DNA of 64,000 nt, taken from contig CAZQFH010000007.1 in NCBI GenBank assembly GCA_964592595.1, positions 41,528 to 105,527 of the forward strand, given 5' to 3'. The stretch comes from UBA5536 sp964592595 (GTDB lineage: Bacteria > Bacteroidota > Bacteroidia > Bacteroidales > F082). Below the pieces are notes generated by a model. That model searched no databases and was not told the DNA's origin. It saw only the letters and a list, made by a program, of their open reading frames with translations. The first letter of the stretch is position 1; each line of letters starts with the position of its first letter. Below, in pieces: positions 53,704 to 61,772 of the stretch. Position numbers and translations under genes: made by a program.

Positions 53704-53732
53704 AAAAAACCGCTTCCGGAGAAACGGTTTTT
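53704..53732 (-). terminator. Terminator of the PorT-family gene at 53.8-54.4 kb
   Basis: AAAAACCG (53705-53712) pairs with CGGTTTTT (53725-53732); a T-run follows on the minus strand, upstream of gldB. Confidence 0.65.
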
Positions 53733-53750
53733 CGGGATAAATATTTTAAA

Positions 53751-54374
53751 TCAGATGATTTTCCATCCGAGGGTTACCATAAATCCATTCGATTTGGAAT
53801 CGAATTTTACAGTTGATCCATCGTTGAGTTCGATATCTGAAATGATGTTGTTAAGGCCTAAAAAATATTGAACATCAAGCGTAAACATAAGCACATCAAC
53901 ACCTGCTCCAAACTGAAATCCCCATTGGATATCTTTAATGTCTGTTTCTTTGATGGAGGTATAGGTGCTGCCTGCGAGTGGGTTTATTTTCTTATCAGAA
54001 ATAATATTTGCTGTAGGACCAGCCTGAGCACGAATGTTAGCCAACTTAAGATCAGCAAGTGTAAGCCCGATGTACAAAGGAATTTGAATTGTCTTTAGTT
54101 CAACCTCCTCATTCACAGGGTTTGGAGAAGTAAGACTTGGCGTCTCGAAAACTCCACCGGCAGTGTAGAAGTTGATTTCGGGCTGCACATACCATTTGTC
54201 GCCTAATCTGACGAATGCACCATATAAGAAACTGCTTTTTAAATCTGATGTGATATCACTTTTATCAACAGAAAGTTTGTTGGTCGTGTAACCAATTTTT
54301 GGTCCGAGTGAAATTTGTGCTGACAAGGCAGTGGCCATCAACACGAATGCAAATGCAAAAAGTATTTTTTTCAT
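53751..54374 (-). CDS. PorT-family outer-membrane beta-barrel protein
   Basis: A 207-residue protein: signal peptide MKKILFAFAFVLMATALSAQ, then an outer-membrane barrel of about eight strands with the Gly-aromatic pattern (ISLGPKIGYTTNKLSV at the start, FMVTLGWKII at the end). It belongs to the PF13568-like outer-membrane barrel group. PorT itself is part of T9SS assembly, but similarity alone does not prove that role. Own promoter (TACTTTTG) and terminator. Confidence 0.82.
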   Translation of the reverse strand: MKKILFAFAFVLMATALSAQISLGPKIGYTTNKLSVDKSDITSDLKSSFLYGAFVRLGDKWYVQPEINFYTAGGVFETPSLTSPNPVNEEVELKTIQIPLYIGLTLADLKLANIRAQAGPTANIISDKKINPLAGSTYTSIKETDIKDIQWGFQFGAGVDVLMFTLDVQYFLGLNNIISDIELNDGSTVKFDSKSNGFMVTLGWKII

Positions 54375-54396
54375 GACTTGTGGTTTTTTGTTTGAG

Positions 54397-54404
54397 CAAA
54401 AGTA
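54397..54404 (-). promoter_or_regulatory. -7 promoter element of the PorT-family gene
   Basis: TACTTTTG on the minus strand matches TAnnTTTG, 23 nt upstream of the ATG. Confidence 0.6.
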
Positions 54405-54558
54405 ATTATTTCAATTAAAAAAGCAAGTGTTTTTTGAGGGTAGAATTTTGCAATTATTTATTGCCTGATGCTTTCAACAATTTTTTATTGAAAACTCAGA
54501 TCACACCTCATTGAATGGGCAGCTTTTTTGGCTAATTTTACAGCCAAATTCAAGCCTT

Positions 54559-55254
54559 ATGAAAAAAATACATATTTCAATCTTGCTGTTTGCCATGTTG
54601 CTGTTTGCCGGAACAACCTCTGCCCAGCAAAAAGCGTTTCAGTTTGGATTTAAAGTAGCTCCTTCGATGGGCTGGATAAAACCCAATACCGAGGAATACG
54701 ATCGCGAGGGGGTTAAAGCCGGTTTTAACTGGGGCTTTGTGGGTGAGTTTTTCCTGATGGAAAACTATGCTTTAGCTACCGGATTTAATGTGATTTACCT
54801 GAATGGTGCTTATACTTATCCTGCTTATTACAGGGCAGGAAGTACTCAAGTTATTGGGACGAACAGTCGCGTACTAAAAGCAAAATATATCCAGCTACCT
54901 GTTATTTTAAAAATGAAAACCAATGATTTTAACGGCATCAGGTTTTATGGCGAGCTGGGTTTTGGGCTTGGTTTTAAGACGGATGCCAAAGCTGAAGATA
55001 AAATATACAATGGCAATGTCCTCGTCGAAGAAAACTCAGGCGACGTGAGTAAGGAACTTCGTTTTACACGTGAATCATTGATTTTGGGTGCTGGCGTTGA
55101 ATACCCACTTGGTGGCTCAACCTTTATCACTGCCGGATTGCGATTCGATAATAATTTCATCGATATACTTAAGGATCAAAATGAAGTGTATCCTGATATT
55201 GAACAAATTGGCATTTCAAATTTTATTGAATTTCAGCTCAGTCTGCTGTTTTAA
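54559..55254 (+). CDS. PorT-family outer-membrane beta-barrel protein
   Basis: A 231-residue barrel protein: signal peptide MKKIHISILLFAMLLFAGTTSAQ, then FQFGFKVAPSMGWIKPNTEEYDREG, VIYLNGAYTY, and a closing FIEFQLSLLF typical of an outer-membrane C-terminus. The frame opens at 54511, but the signal peptide begins at 54559. It is divergent from its paralogue on the other strand, a pair of PorT-like genes back to back. nadE follows after 5 nt and may be co-transcribed. Confidence 0.83.
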   Translation: MKKIHISILLFAMLLFAGTTSAQQKAFQFGFKVAPSMGWIKPNTEEYDREGVKAGFNWGFVGEFFLMENYALATGFNVIYLNGAYTYPAYYRAGSTQVIGTNSRVLKAKYIQLPVILKMKTNDFNGIRFYGELGFGLGFKTDAKAEDKIYNGNVLVEENSGDVSKELRFTRESLILGAGVEYPLGGSTFITAGLRFDNNFIDILKDQNEVYPDIEQIGISNFIEFQLSLLF

Positions 55255-55259
55255 AAATC

Positions 55260-56900
55260 GTGCCCGTGAAAATTGCAATCGCACAACTCAATTATCACAT
55301 TGGTAATTTTGAAGCCAACACACAGAAGATAATTGCTACTGCAGAAAATGCCAGCCAAAATGGTGCTGAGCTTACCGTTTTTGCTGAGCTTGCCGTTTCG
55401 GGTTATCCACCACGCGATTTTCTGGAGTTTGATGATTTTATTCAAAAGTGTGAAGCACAAATCGATCTCATTGCCGACGCTTGCTCTGATATCCCAATGA
55501 TATTAGGATCGCCCGTCCGTAATACGACCAATAAAGGCAAACCGCTTTTTAATGCGGCAGTTTTTCTTTATCAGGGTCAAAAACAGTATTTCAGGAAGGG
55601 CTTGTTGCCTAATTATGATGTTTTTGACGAATACCGTTATTTTGAACCGGCCGACAGTTTTCAATGCCTCAAGTTTAAAGGCCAAAAAATTGCTGTAACA
55701 GTTTGTGAAGATTTATGGAATGTTGAGGATCATCCGCTTTATGTGAAGCAGCCGATGGAGGATTTGATATTTGAAAAACCTGATCTGATGATCAATATTG
55801 CTGCTTCTCCTTTTGATTACGGCCAAGCCGAAAAGCGTGAAACAGTGCTTCGAAAAAATGTGGATAGGTATAAACTTCCATTGGTTTATGTGAATCATGT
55901 AGGAGCACAAACGGAGTTGCTTTTTGACGGTGGTTCCCTTGTGATGGACGAGAATGGAGTGCTCAAAAGCAGGTTGCAGTTTTTTGAGGAAGAAGTAAGA
56001 ATCGTTGATGTTGGACTTCAAAAGACTGCTGATCTTTTACCCTTGAAGCCAATACCTGAAAAAATCGAGCGTATCCATGATGCCTTGGTAATGGGAATTC
56101 GGAATTATTTTCAAAAGCTGGGTTTTAGTGATGCAGTTTTGGGACTTTCGGGCGGGATCGACTCTGCTGTTACGATGGCGCTGGCTGCCAGTGCATTGGG
56201 ATCTGAACATGTGCATGCCGTGCTGATGCCTTCGCAATTTAGTTCGGATCATTCGATACAGGATGCCCTTGAACTGGCTAAAAATCTGGGATCACCTTAT
56301 CAAACCATACCGATAAAAGAGATATTTAATAGGTTTGAAAATGAACTGAGTGAAGCTTTTGCAGGCAAAGCTTTTGACGTAACCGAGGAAAATATTCAAG
56401 CCAGGATACGCGGTGTGTTGTTGATGGCGCTATCGAATAAATTCGGGACTATATTGCTAAATACCAGTAATAAAAGTGAAGCTGCGGTGGGATATGGAAC
56501 ACTGTATGGCGATATGAATGGCGGGATTTCGGTGCTGGGGGATGTTTACAAAACTGAGGTGTTTGAACTGGCACGTTTTATCAACCGTGATGAGGAAATC
56601 ATTCCGGAAAATACAATACTAAAACCCCCATCGGCTGAGCTGCGACCTGGTCAGAAGGATAGCGATAGTTTGCCGGATTATGACGTGCTCGATAAAATAC
56701 TGTTTGCTTATATCGAGCAGCGCAAGGGGCCTGATTCAATTGCTGCAATGGGTTTTGATCCACAAATTGTTGCTCGCGTATTGCGGCTGGTGAATTTGAA
56801 TGAATACAAAAGATACCAAAGTCCACCCATTCTTCGGGTATCTCCCAAAGCCTTTGGAATGGGCAGACGCATGCCTATTGTAGCCAGGTACCTTTTTTAG
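55260..56900 (+). CDS. nadE: NAD+ synthase, glutamine-hydrolysing
   Basis: A 546-residue two-domain enzyme. The N-terminal nitrilase-fold glutaminase has Glu in TVFAELAVSGYPPRDF, Lys in YFRKGLLPNYDVFDEYRYF, and Cys in AVTVCEDLWNVED. The C-terminal ATP-pyrophosphatase synthetase has LGLSGGIDSAVTMALA and NTSNKSEAAVGYGTLYGDMNGG. It amidates deamido-NAD using ammonia from glutamine. Start is a GTG at 55260; a GTG at 55266 gives VKIAIAQLNYHIGNF and is equally plausible. With nadD at 15 kb, two NAD steps are in this window. Confidence 0.95.
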   Translation: MPVKIAIAQLNYHIGNFEANTQKIIATAENASQNGAELTVFAELAVSGYPPRDFLEFDDFIQKCEAQIDLIADACSDIPMILGSPVRNTTNKGKPLFNAAVFLYQGQKQYFRKGLLPNYDVFDEYRYFEPADSFQCLKFKGQKIAVTVCEDLWNVEDHPLYVKQPMEDLIFEKPDLMINIAASPFDYGQAEKRETVLRKNVDRYKLPLVYVNHVGAQTELLFDGGSLVMDENGVLKSRLQFFEEEVRIVDVGLQKTADLLPLKPIPEKIERIHDALVMGIRNYFQKLGFSDAVLGLSGGIDSAVTMALAASALGSEHVHAVLMPSQFSSDHSIQDALELAKNLGSPYQTIPIKEIFNRFENELSEAFAGKAFDVTEENIQARIRGVLLMALSNKFGTILLNTSNKSEAAVGYGTLYGDMNGGISVLGDVYKTEVFELARFINRDEEIIPENTILKPPSAELRPGQKDSDSLPDYDVLDKILFAYIEQRKGPDSIAAMGFDPQIVARVLRLVNLNEYKRYQSPPILRVSPKAFGMGRRMPIVARYLF

Positions 56901-56902
56901 GG

Positions 56903-57151
56903 TTAAAGGTTGATGGCTTCTACCGATTTGATTTCGGGTAATGCTTTTCGAATGGTATTTTCAACGCCGTTTTTGAGGGTCATGGTGCTGTAGGGGCAGC
57001 TGCCACAAGCGCCTGTCAGCTTAACGTTTACAACCAAGTCATCCGTAACTTCCACAAAGTTGATGTCGCCGCCATCCTGTTGTAGGTAAGGACGCACCTG
57101 CTCAATGAGGTTTTTCACTTTTTGGGTGAGCATTTCTTTTTGTTCTGTCAT
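56903..57151 (-). CDS. NifU-like C-terminal domain protein (Fe-S scaffold)
   Basis: An 82-residue NifU C-terminal-type protein: KVKNLIEQVRPYLQQDGGDINFVEVTDD, then GACGSCPYSTMTLKNGVENTI with the CxxC (C47 and C50 approximately) for Fe-S binding. It would carry or transfer a 4Fe-4S cluster to apo-proteins. It lies 18 nt after the Mrp/NBP35 carrier gene, forming an Fe-S assembly pair. The Mrp gene is upstream in the same transcript. Confidence 0.93.
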   Translation of the reverse strand: MTEQKEMLTQKVKNLIEQVRPYLQQDGGDINFVEVTDDLVVNVKLTGACGSCPYSTMTLKNGVENTIRKALPEIKSVEAINL

Positions 57152-57169
57152 GATCTTACTGTTTTACTG

Positions 57170-58210
57170 TTATTGAAATTTTTCTATTAAACGTTTAGCC
57201 ACCAGATCGAATGCTTTGGTTACTGCCGATTTTTCGTCGAGTGCAATGGGGTTTCCACTGTCGCCGCTGGCAGCAATTTTTTCTTCAATGGGGATTTGTC
57301 CTAAAAACGGGATCTTTAACTCATCGGCAAACTGCTGGCCATGGCCTTCGCCGAAGATAAAATATTTTTTTTCGGGCATATCCGATGGGGTGAAATAGGC
57401 CATATTTTCGATCAGGCCGAGCAGCGGGATGGTAAGCTTTTCCTGTTGAAACATATGTGCTGCACGTTTTACGTCAGCAAAGGCAACCTTTTGAGGTGTG
57501 GTAACAACGATTGCTCCGGTCACTGAGTAGGATTGAGCCAGCGTGAGTTGTATATCGCCTGTTCCCGGAGGAAGATCGATAACCAAAAAGTCGAGCACAC
57601 CCCAGTCGGCATCGCTGAGCAACTGGTTCAAAGCACTTGTTGCCATAGGTCCGCGCCAAACCAAAGGCTTGTCGGTGTCAACAAAATACCCTATCGAGAG
57701 TAGCTTAATACCATGCTTTTCGATGGGGACAATCACTGGCTTGCCTTCTTTTTCATAGACGCCGGGCTGCATATTTTCGGTGCCAAACATAATCGGTACC
57801 GAAGGGCCGTAAATATCGGCATCAACAAGACCCACCTGGGCGCCGGAGCGCGACAATGCCACCGCAAGATTAGCAGCAACTGTGGATTTGCCAACTCCGC
57901 CTTTTCCGGAAGCTACCGCAATGATGTGTTTTACGCCTGCCAAAGGGCCACGTCCTTTATCCTTTTCTGCTATTGGTGTAATTTCAAGTTTTACTGCTTC
58001 GCCAAATGCTTCTTTAAGGGCTTTTGTAGCTGCACCCATCACAATATTTACAGAGGCTTCGCCAAGTTTTGGGAAGACGAGCCGGAAACGAATGCTGTTG
58101 TCGCCTACTTCGAGCTCATCTAACATGCCCAAATCAACGATATTATCTCCTTTGGCAAAATAAATCACTCCTTTTAAAACTTCAATTACACTACTTTTTG
58201 TGAGTGTCAT
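57170..58210 (-). CDS. Mrp/NBP35 family Fe-S carrier ATPase
   Basis: A 346-residue protein. The N-terminal MIP18/DUF59 domain (1-90) is followed by a P-loop ATPase with the deviant Walker A ASGKGGVGKSTVAANLAVALS, DADIYGPSVP, and DFLVIDLPPGTGDIQLTL. The family carries 4Fe-4S clusters to target proteins. The CxxC pair of classical NBP35 is not seen, and related ApbC proteins also lack it. Own promoter (TACCTTTG at 58257-58264), with the NifU-like gene downstream. Confidence 0.93.
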   Translation of the reverse strand: MTLTKSSVIEVLKGVIYFAKGDNIVDLGMLDELEVGDNSIRFRLVFPKLGEASVNIVMGAATKALKEAFGEAVKLEITPIAEKDKGRGPLAGVKHIIAVASGKGGVGKSTVAANLAVALSRSGAQVGLVDADIYGPSVPIMFGTENMQPGVYEKEGKPVIVPIEKHGIKLLSIGYFVDTDKPLVWRGPMATSALNQLLSDADWGVLDFLVIDLPPGTGDIQLTLAQSYSVTGAIVVTTPQKVAFADVKRAAHMFQQEKLTIPLLGLIENMAYFTPSDMPEKKYFIFGEGHGQQFADELKIPFLGQIPIEEKIAASGDSGNPIALDEKSAVTKAFDLVAKRLIEKFQ

Positions 58211-58256
58211 GATATGCTTATTTAGACTGGTTAAAAATAATAAAATTTAGAAGCAG

Positions 58257-58264
58257 CAAAGGTA
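58257..58264 (-). promoter_or_regulatory. -7 promoter element of the Mrp gene
   Basis: TACCTTTG on the minus strand matches TAnnTTTG, 47 nt upstream of the ATG. Confidence 0.65.
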
Positions 58265-58362
58265 AAGCTTTCGTAAATATTTTTAATTCTAAATAAGCCT
58301 TGTGATAAAAATCCCTGATTAGCGGAAGCTTTTTGGACTTTTAGCGCTATTGAGGAGCTAAA

Positions 58363-59547
58363 TTATATCGCGAAAGTTTTTTTGAACTGATCCTTGTTCC
58401 AGTTTTCTTTTACTGCTTGTTCGGCTAATTTCGTCTGTGCTTTGTCGTTAATCATCAGCAGGCCTTTTAGCTGATCGTTATGAAAGTAGGCCTGATAATA
58501 GCGGTCATTTAATTGAATGATTTCAGGTGTATAGGCTTTATTGGCGATTGGGGCATTCATCGAAAAGTAATATTGGCCAAACACTTCCATTTTTAGCCTG
58601 AATGGTTTACTGTCGTTGATTTGTTTGTTGCCCGCGGCATTACTTCCTGCCAGAATTCCCTGATGTTCGGCAGCATGCCACAGCCCGCTGATATGGCCTC
58701 CCGGATGTTCGGCGACATCACCGGCAGCATACACATCTGGATGTGATGTTTGCAGGTATTCATTTACCAGAATCCCTCTGTTGGTAGCCAGTCCGGCTTG
58801 TTGCGCAAGACTGATCTGGGGTTTGCTGCCTATGCTAAAAACAACAAGGTCAGCCACAATTTGGATGATATCGCCAATTTTGACGAGGTATTTCTCATTA
58901 CTGGTCTTGCTAATGCCCTTCACTTTTTCGTTGCAGATGACAGTTACGCCATTTTTCTCGAGTTGCTGATGCAGATGGTGGGCCATGAATGGATCGAAAT
59001 GTCGGTTCATGAGCTGGGTTCCGTTATGCACAAGTGTTACTTGTTTCCCGGCCTTCACAAATTGATCAGCCAGTTCGATGCCTTGCACACCTCCTCCGCC
59101 AATAATTATTTTTTCGGCCTGTTTGGAAGCCCTGAATAGTTCCTCGGCATCATCTGCTGTGCGCACCAAAAAGATTTCCCGTTTGCCACTGCCTTTTAGT
59201 TCGGGCCATCTGGGAGTGCTGCCCATAGCCAGAATTAATTTTTTCCACAAAATCTGATTCCTTCTTTCGGTTTGCAGGCTTTTGGTTTTCAAATCAATAC
59301 TTGTAACTTCATCTTTAAGTAGTTTGATTTGTCTGTTTTCGTAATAGTCCAAATCGGCCAGGGCAAACTGGTTTATGGCAAAACCATTATGAAGATTCTT
59401 GTCAATACGCGTTCTTTTGTAAGGTAGCCGATCCTCTCCATTGATCAGCAGCATACTACTTTCGTCATCATGTTGACGGATTGTTTCGGCAGCCTTAAAA
59501 CCAGCAATGCCAGCCCCAATAATTACAAAATCATACTTTTTGGTCAT
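58363..59547 (-). CDS. NAD(P)/FAD-dependent oxidoreductase (rubredoxin reductase-like)
   Basis: A 394-residue flavoprotein: N-terminal IIGAGIAGFKAAETIRQHDDESSML (FAD), the NAD site IIIGGGVQGIELADQFVKAGKQV, and C-terminal YAAGDVAEHPGGHISGLWHAAEHQG. This layout matches rubredoxin-NAD reductase and the small-subunit nitrite reductase-like group. The electron acceptor is not evident; no rubredoxin is adjacent. A palindrome similar to the sodB operator lies just upstream, so it may belong to an oxidative-stress response. Confidence 0.87.
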   Translation of the reverse strand: MTKKYDFVIIGAGIAGFKAAETIRQHDDESSMLLINGEDRLPYKRTRIDKNLHNGFAINQFALADLDYYENRQIKLLKDEVTSIDLKTKSLQTERRNQILWKKLILAMGSTPRWPELKGSGKREIFLVRTADDAEELFRASKQAEKIIIGGGGVQGIELADQFVKAGKQVTLVHNGTQLMNRHFDPFMAHHLHQQLEKNGVTVICNEKVKGISKTSNEKYLVKIGDIIQIVADLVVFSIGSKPQISLAQQAGLATNRGILVNEYLQTSHPDVYAAGDVAEHPGGHISGLWHAAEHQGILAGSNAAGNKQINDSKPFRLKMEVFGQYYFSMNAPIANKAYTPEIIQLNDRYYQAYFHNDQLKGLLMINDKAQTKLAEQAVKENWNKDQFKKTFAI

Positions 59548-59560
59548 GAATGCTTTTTTA

Positions 59561-59568
59561 CAAAGGTA
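59561..59568 (-). promoter_or_regulatory. -7 promoter element of the FAD oxidoreductase gene
   Basis: TACCTTTG on the minus strand matches TAnnTTTG, 14 nt upstream of the ATG. Confidence 0.65.
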
Positions 59569-59582
59569 GCAAATCTTCCTTA

Positions 59583-59599
59583 TTTAGAAGTGTTCTACA
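59583..59599. promoter_or_regulatory. sodB-operator-like palindrome before the FAD oxidoreductase gene
   Basis: TTTAGAAGTGTTCTACA has the same 7-3-7 form as the sodB site (TTTAGAA-N3-TTCTAAA) with one mismatch. It covers the expected -33 region of the minus-strand promoter. Confidence 0.45.
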
Positions 59600-59659
59600 T
59601 AATGCTTGCCCAAATAGCTTAACATTTGAGGTGATCATTTGTTGCAACAACAGTTTTTG

Positions 59660-59667
59660 TAATTTTG
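59660..59667 (+). promoter_or_regulatory. -7 promoter element of tatC
   Basis: TAATTTTG matches TAnnTTTG, 19 nt upstream of the tatC ATG at 59686. Confidence 0.6.
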
Positions 59668-59685
59668 CCGTTTTAATTATTGTTT

Positions 59686-60513
59686 ATGGCAAAGCAAAAG
59701 CAGGCAGTTCAGGAAAAGGAGATGTCATTTTGGGAACATCTGGAGGAGTTGCGTTGGCATATTGTTCGCAGTGTGATTGCTGTGGTGGTGTTGGCTGTGA
59801 TTGCTTTCTTGAATCGTAAGCTGGTTTTTGACATGCTTGTGCTCGCGCCCGGTAAAGCTGATTTTTTTACCAACCGCATGCTGTGTAAGGCAGGAGAATT
59901 GCTGCATATTGATGCGATTTGTATGGACGAGTTAAACCTTCAGATCATCAATATTAATATGTCGGGGCAGTTCCTTACGCATATGTACATTTCTTTCATT
60001 ACCGGACTTATTTTGGCATTTCCTTTTGTGCTCAACGAAATTTGGCGTTTCATCAGGCCGGCTTTGCACGATGGTGAAGCCCGTTATTCCAGCGGAGCTG
60101 TTATAATTAGTTCTGTCCTGTTTTTTATTGGTGTATTATTCAGTTATTTTTTGATTGTACCGCTCACGATCAACTTTTTAGGAACCTATCAGGTGAGCGA
60201 AACGGTAGCCAATCAAATCTCGCTACAATCCTATATCAGTACGGTTATCTCTGTGATTTTTGCTGTGGGGCTGGTTTTTGAGCTCCCTGTTCTGATTTAT
60301 TTCCTGACGAAGATCGGTTTGATAACCCCTTCATTTATGCGCCGTAACCGCAAATACACCTTTGTGATTTTACTCGTTGTTTCGGCTATCATCACGCCAC
60401 CCGATGTTTTTAGCCAAGTGCTTGTTGTGATTCCTTTGATGGGGCTTTATGAACTCAGTATTCTGGTTTCCGATCGTATTGCCAGGAAGCAGGCGAGGAT
60501 GGAGAAGGGGTGA
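59686..60513 (+). CDS. tatC: Sec-independent protein translocase TatC
   Basis: A 275-residue inner-membrane protein, the core of twin-arginine translocation. It shows the N-terminal MSFWEHLEELRWHIVRSVIAV signature and about six hydrophobic helices, with the FPFVLNEIWRFIRPALHDGEARY loop after helix two (the conserved TatC PxF/E-type region). It binds twin-arginine signal peptides together with TatA/B, which are not in this window. The ATG at 59686 (MAKQKQAVQEKE) is chosen over an upstream TTG. Confidence 0.95.
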   Translation: MAKQKQAVQEKEMSFWEHLEELRWHIVRSVIAVVVLAVIAFLNRKLVFDMLVLAPGKADFFTNRMLCKAGELLHIDAICMDELNLQIININMSGQFLTHMYISFITGLILAFPFVLNEIWRFIRPALHDGEARYSSGAVIISSVLFFIGVLFSYFLIVPLTINFLGTYQVSETVANQISLQSYISTVISVIFAVGLVFELPVLIYFLTKIGLITPSFMRRNRKYTFVILLVVSAIITPPDVFSQVLVVIPLMGLYELSILVSDRIARKQARMEKG

Positions 60514-60609
60514 ACTTACTTTGTTTCTTTTTTGAAAGCAGGGAGTGTAGCAGAAAAAATGGATTGTAACTAAAAAGATACTTTCTTTTAATAGATCGAT
60601 TTTATTAAA

Positions 60610-61035
60610 ATGGTGAGATTACAAAATACCATAAATCCTGAGATGTATTTTGGAGCATCGGAATTGATTCGAGAAAGAGCACGAATGCTTCGAAAAAAAA
60701 CTACTTTGTCAGAAAAACTCTTCTGGAGTATTGTATCTAAAAGGCAAATTCTTGATTTGCATTTTCGACAGCAGCATCCAATCCACACTTATATTGTTGA
60801 TTTCTATTGTCATCGAATAAAATTAGCCATTGAAATTGATGGTTCAATTCATTTAAATCCTGATAACAAAGCGTATGATGATGAAAGAGAGAAGGTATTA
60901 TCTGAATTCGGAATTACCCTTGTTCGTTTCACAAATGATCAGGTTCAATTTGAGCCTCATGAAGTAAAAAAGAAGCTTGTTTGTGTTTGTAAAAATCTGT
61001 TGGAAGCAGCCCCACCCACACCCCAAACCCCTTGA
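60610..61035 (+). CDS. DUF559 endonuclease-domain protein
   Basis: A 141-residue protein with the DUF559 core, related to very-short-patch-repair endonucleases: RARMLRKKTTLSEKLFWSIVSKRQILDLHFRQQHPIHTYIVDFYC, then KLAIEIDGSIHLNPDNKAYDDEREKVLSEFGITLVRFTNDQV. The E-x-D-G motif and the Asp of VDFYC form a PD-(D/E)xK-type site. Such genes are common and often mobile; the target is unknown. Its last 14 codons (LLEAAPPTPQTP) come from the first copy of the 213-bp repeat array, so the C-terminus has been replaced or extended by the repeat. Confidence 0.9.
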   Translation: MVRLQNTINPEMYFGASELIRERARMLRKKTTLSEKLFWSIVSKRQILDLHFRQQHPIHTYIVDFYCHRIKLAIEIDGSIHLNPDNKAYDDEREKVLSEFGITLVRFTNDQVQFEPHEVKKKLVCVCKNLLEAAPPTPQTP

Positions 61036-61691
61036 AGGGACCCAGCGCACTTGTATTTTTATTCAAAGAAATAAATCAGTTAAACATCAGGAAAATAGTA
61101 TATTAAGAATGCTTTTGCGGAGGCTTCCCCCTTTCAGGGGGCAGGGGGTGCGCAGGAGAGTAAACAATATTATTATAAAGGGATTTAGATTCTTCTTGAC
61201 TATAGAAATCTGTTGGAAGCAGCCCCACCCGCACCCCAAACCCCTTGAAGGGGCCCAGCGCACTTGCATTTTTATTCAAAGAAATAAATCAGTTAAACAT
61301 CAGGAAAATAGTATATTAAGAATGCTTTTGCGGAGGCTTCCCCCTTTCAGGGGGCAGGGGGTGCGCAGGAGAGTAAACAATATTATTATAAAGGGATTTA
61401 GATTCTTCTTGACTATAGAAATCTGTTGGAAGCAGCCTCACTCACACCCCGAACCCCTTGAAGGGGCCCAACCCATTATCGGGAGATTTATACAATAAGA
61501 AATCAGTTAAACATCAGGAAAATAGTATATTAAGAATGCTTTTGCGGAGGCTTCCCCCTTTCAGGGGGCAGGGGGTGCGCAGGAGAGTAAACAATATTAT
61601 TATAAAGGGATTTAGATTCTTCTTGACTATAGAAATCTGTTGGAAGCAGCCTCACTCACACCCCGAACCCCTTGAAGGGGCCCAGCGCACT
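60993..61691. repeat. Array of 213-bp tandem repeats with inverted GC-rich palindromes
   Basis: Three nearly identical units (60993-61205, 61206-61418, 61419-61632, the third 214 bp and altered in its middle) plus a partial fourth (61633-61691). Each unit holds CCCCTTGAAGGGG and CCCCCTTTCAGGGGG, facing each other. These are diverged inverted copies of one palindromic element, as in a BIME/REP pair. The unit is 71 codons long, so one frame stays open across the array, which explains a spurious long ORF. The first copy runs into the DUF559 gene. Confidence 0.85.
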
Positions 61692-61749
61692 GTCTTATTC
61701 TTTTTCAAACCCTTAACATTTTGATTTCTCCCGATTGATCCAGAAAAAC

Positions 61750-61757
61750 TATTTTTG
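61750..61757 (+). promoter_or_regulatory. -7 promoter element of the GldA-like gene
   Basis: TATTTTTG matches TAnnTTTG, 16 nt upstream of the ATG at 61773. Confidence 0.6.
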
Positions 61758-61772
61758 CAAAAAAAGATCACA

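Noticed and set aside
60977..61498. A 173-residue ORF across the repeat array
   Set aside because: It exists because the unit is 213 bp (71 codons); the translated sequence is a read-through of palindromes and has no start context or family similarity.
60993..61691. CRISPR array
   Set aside because: Repeats are 213 bp with no unique spacers and no cas genes.
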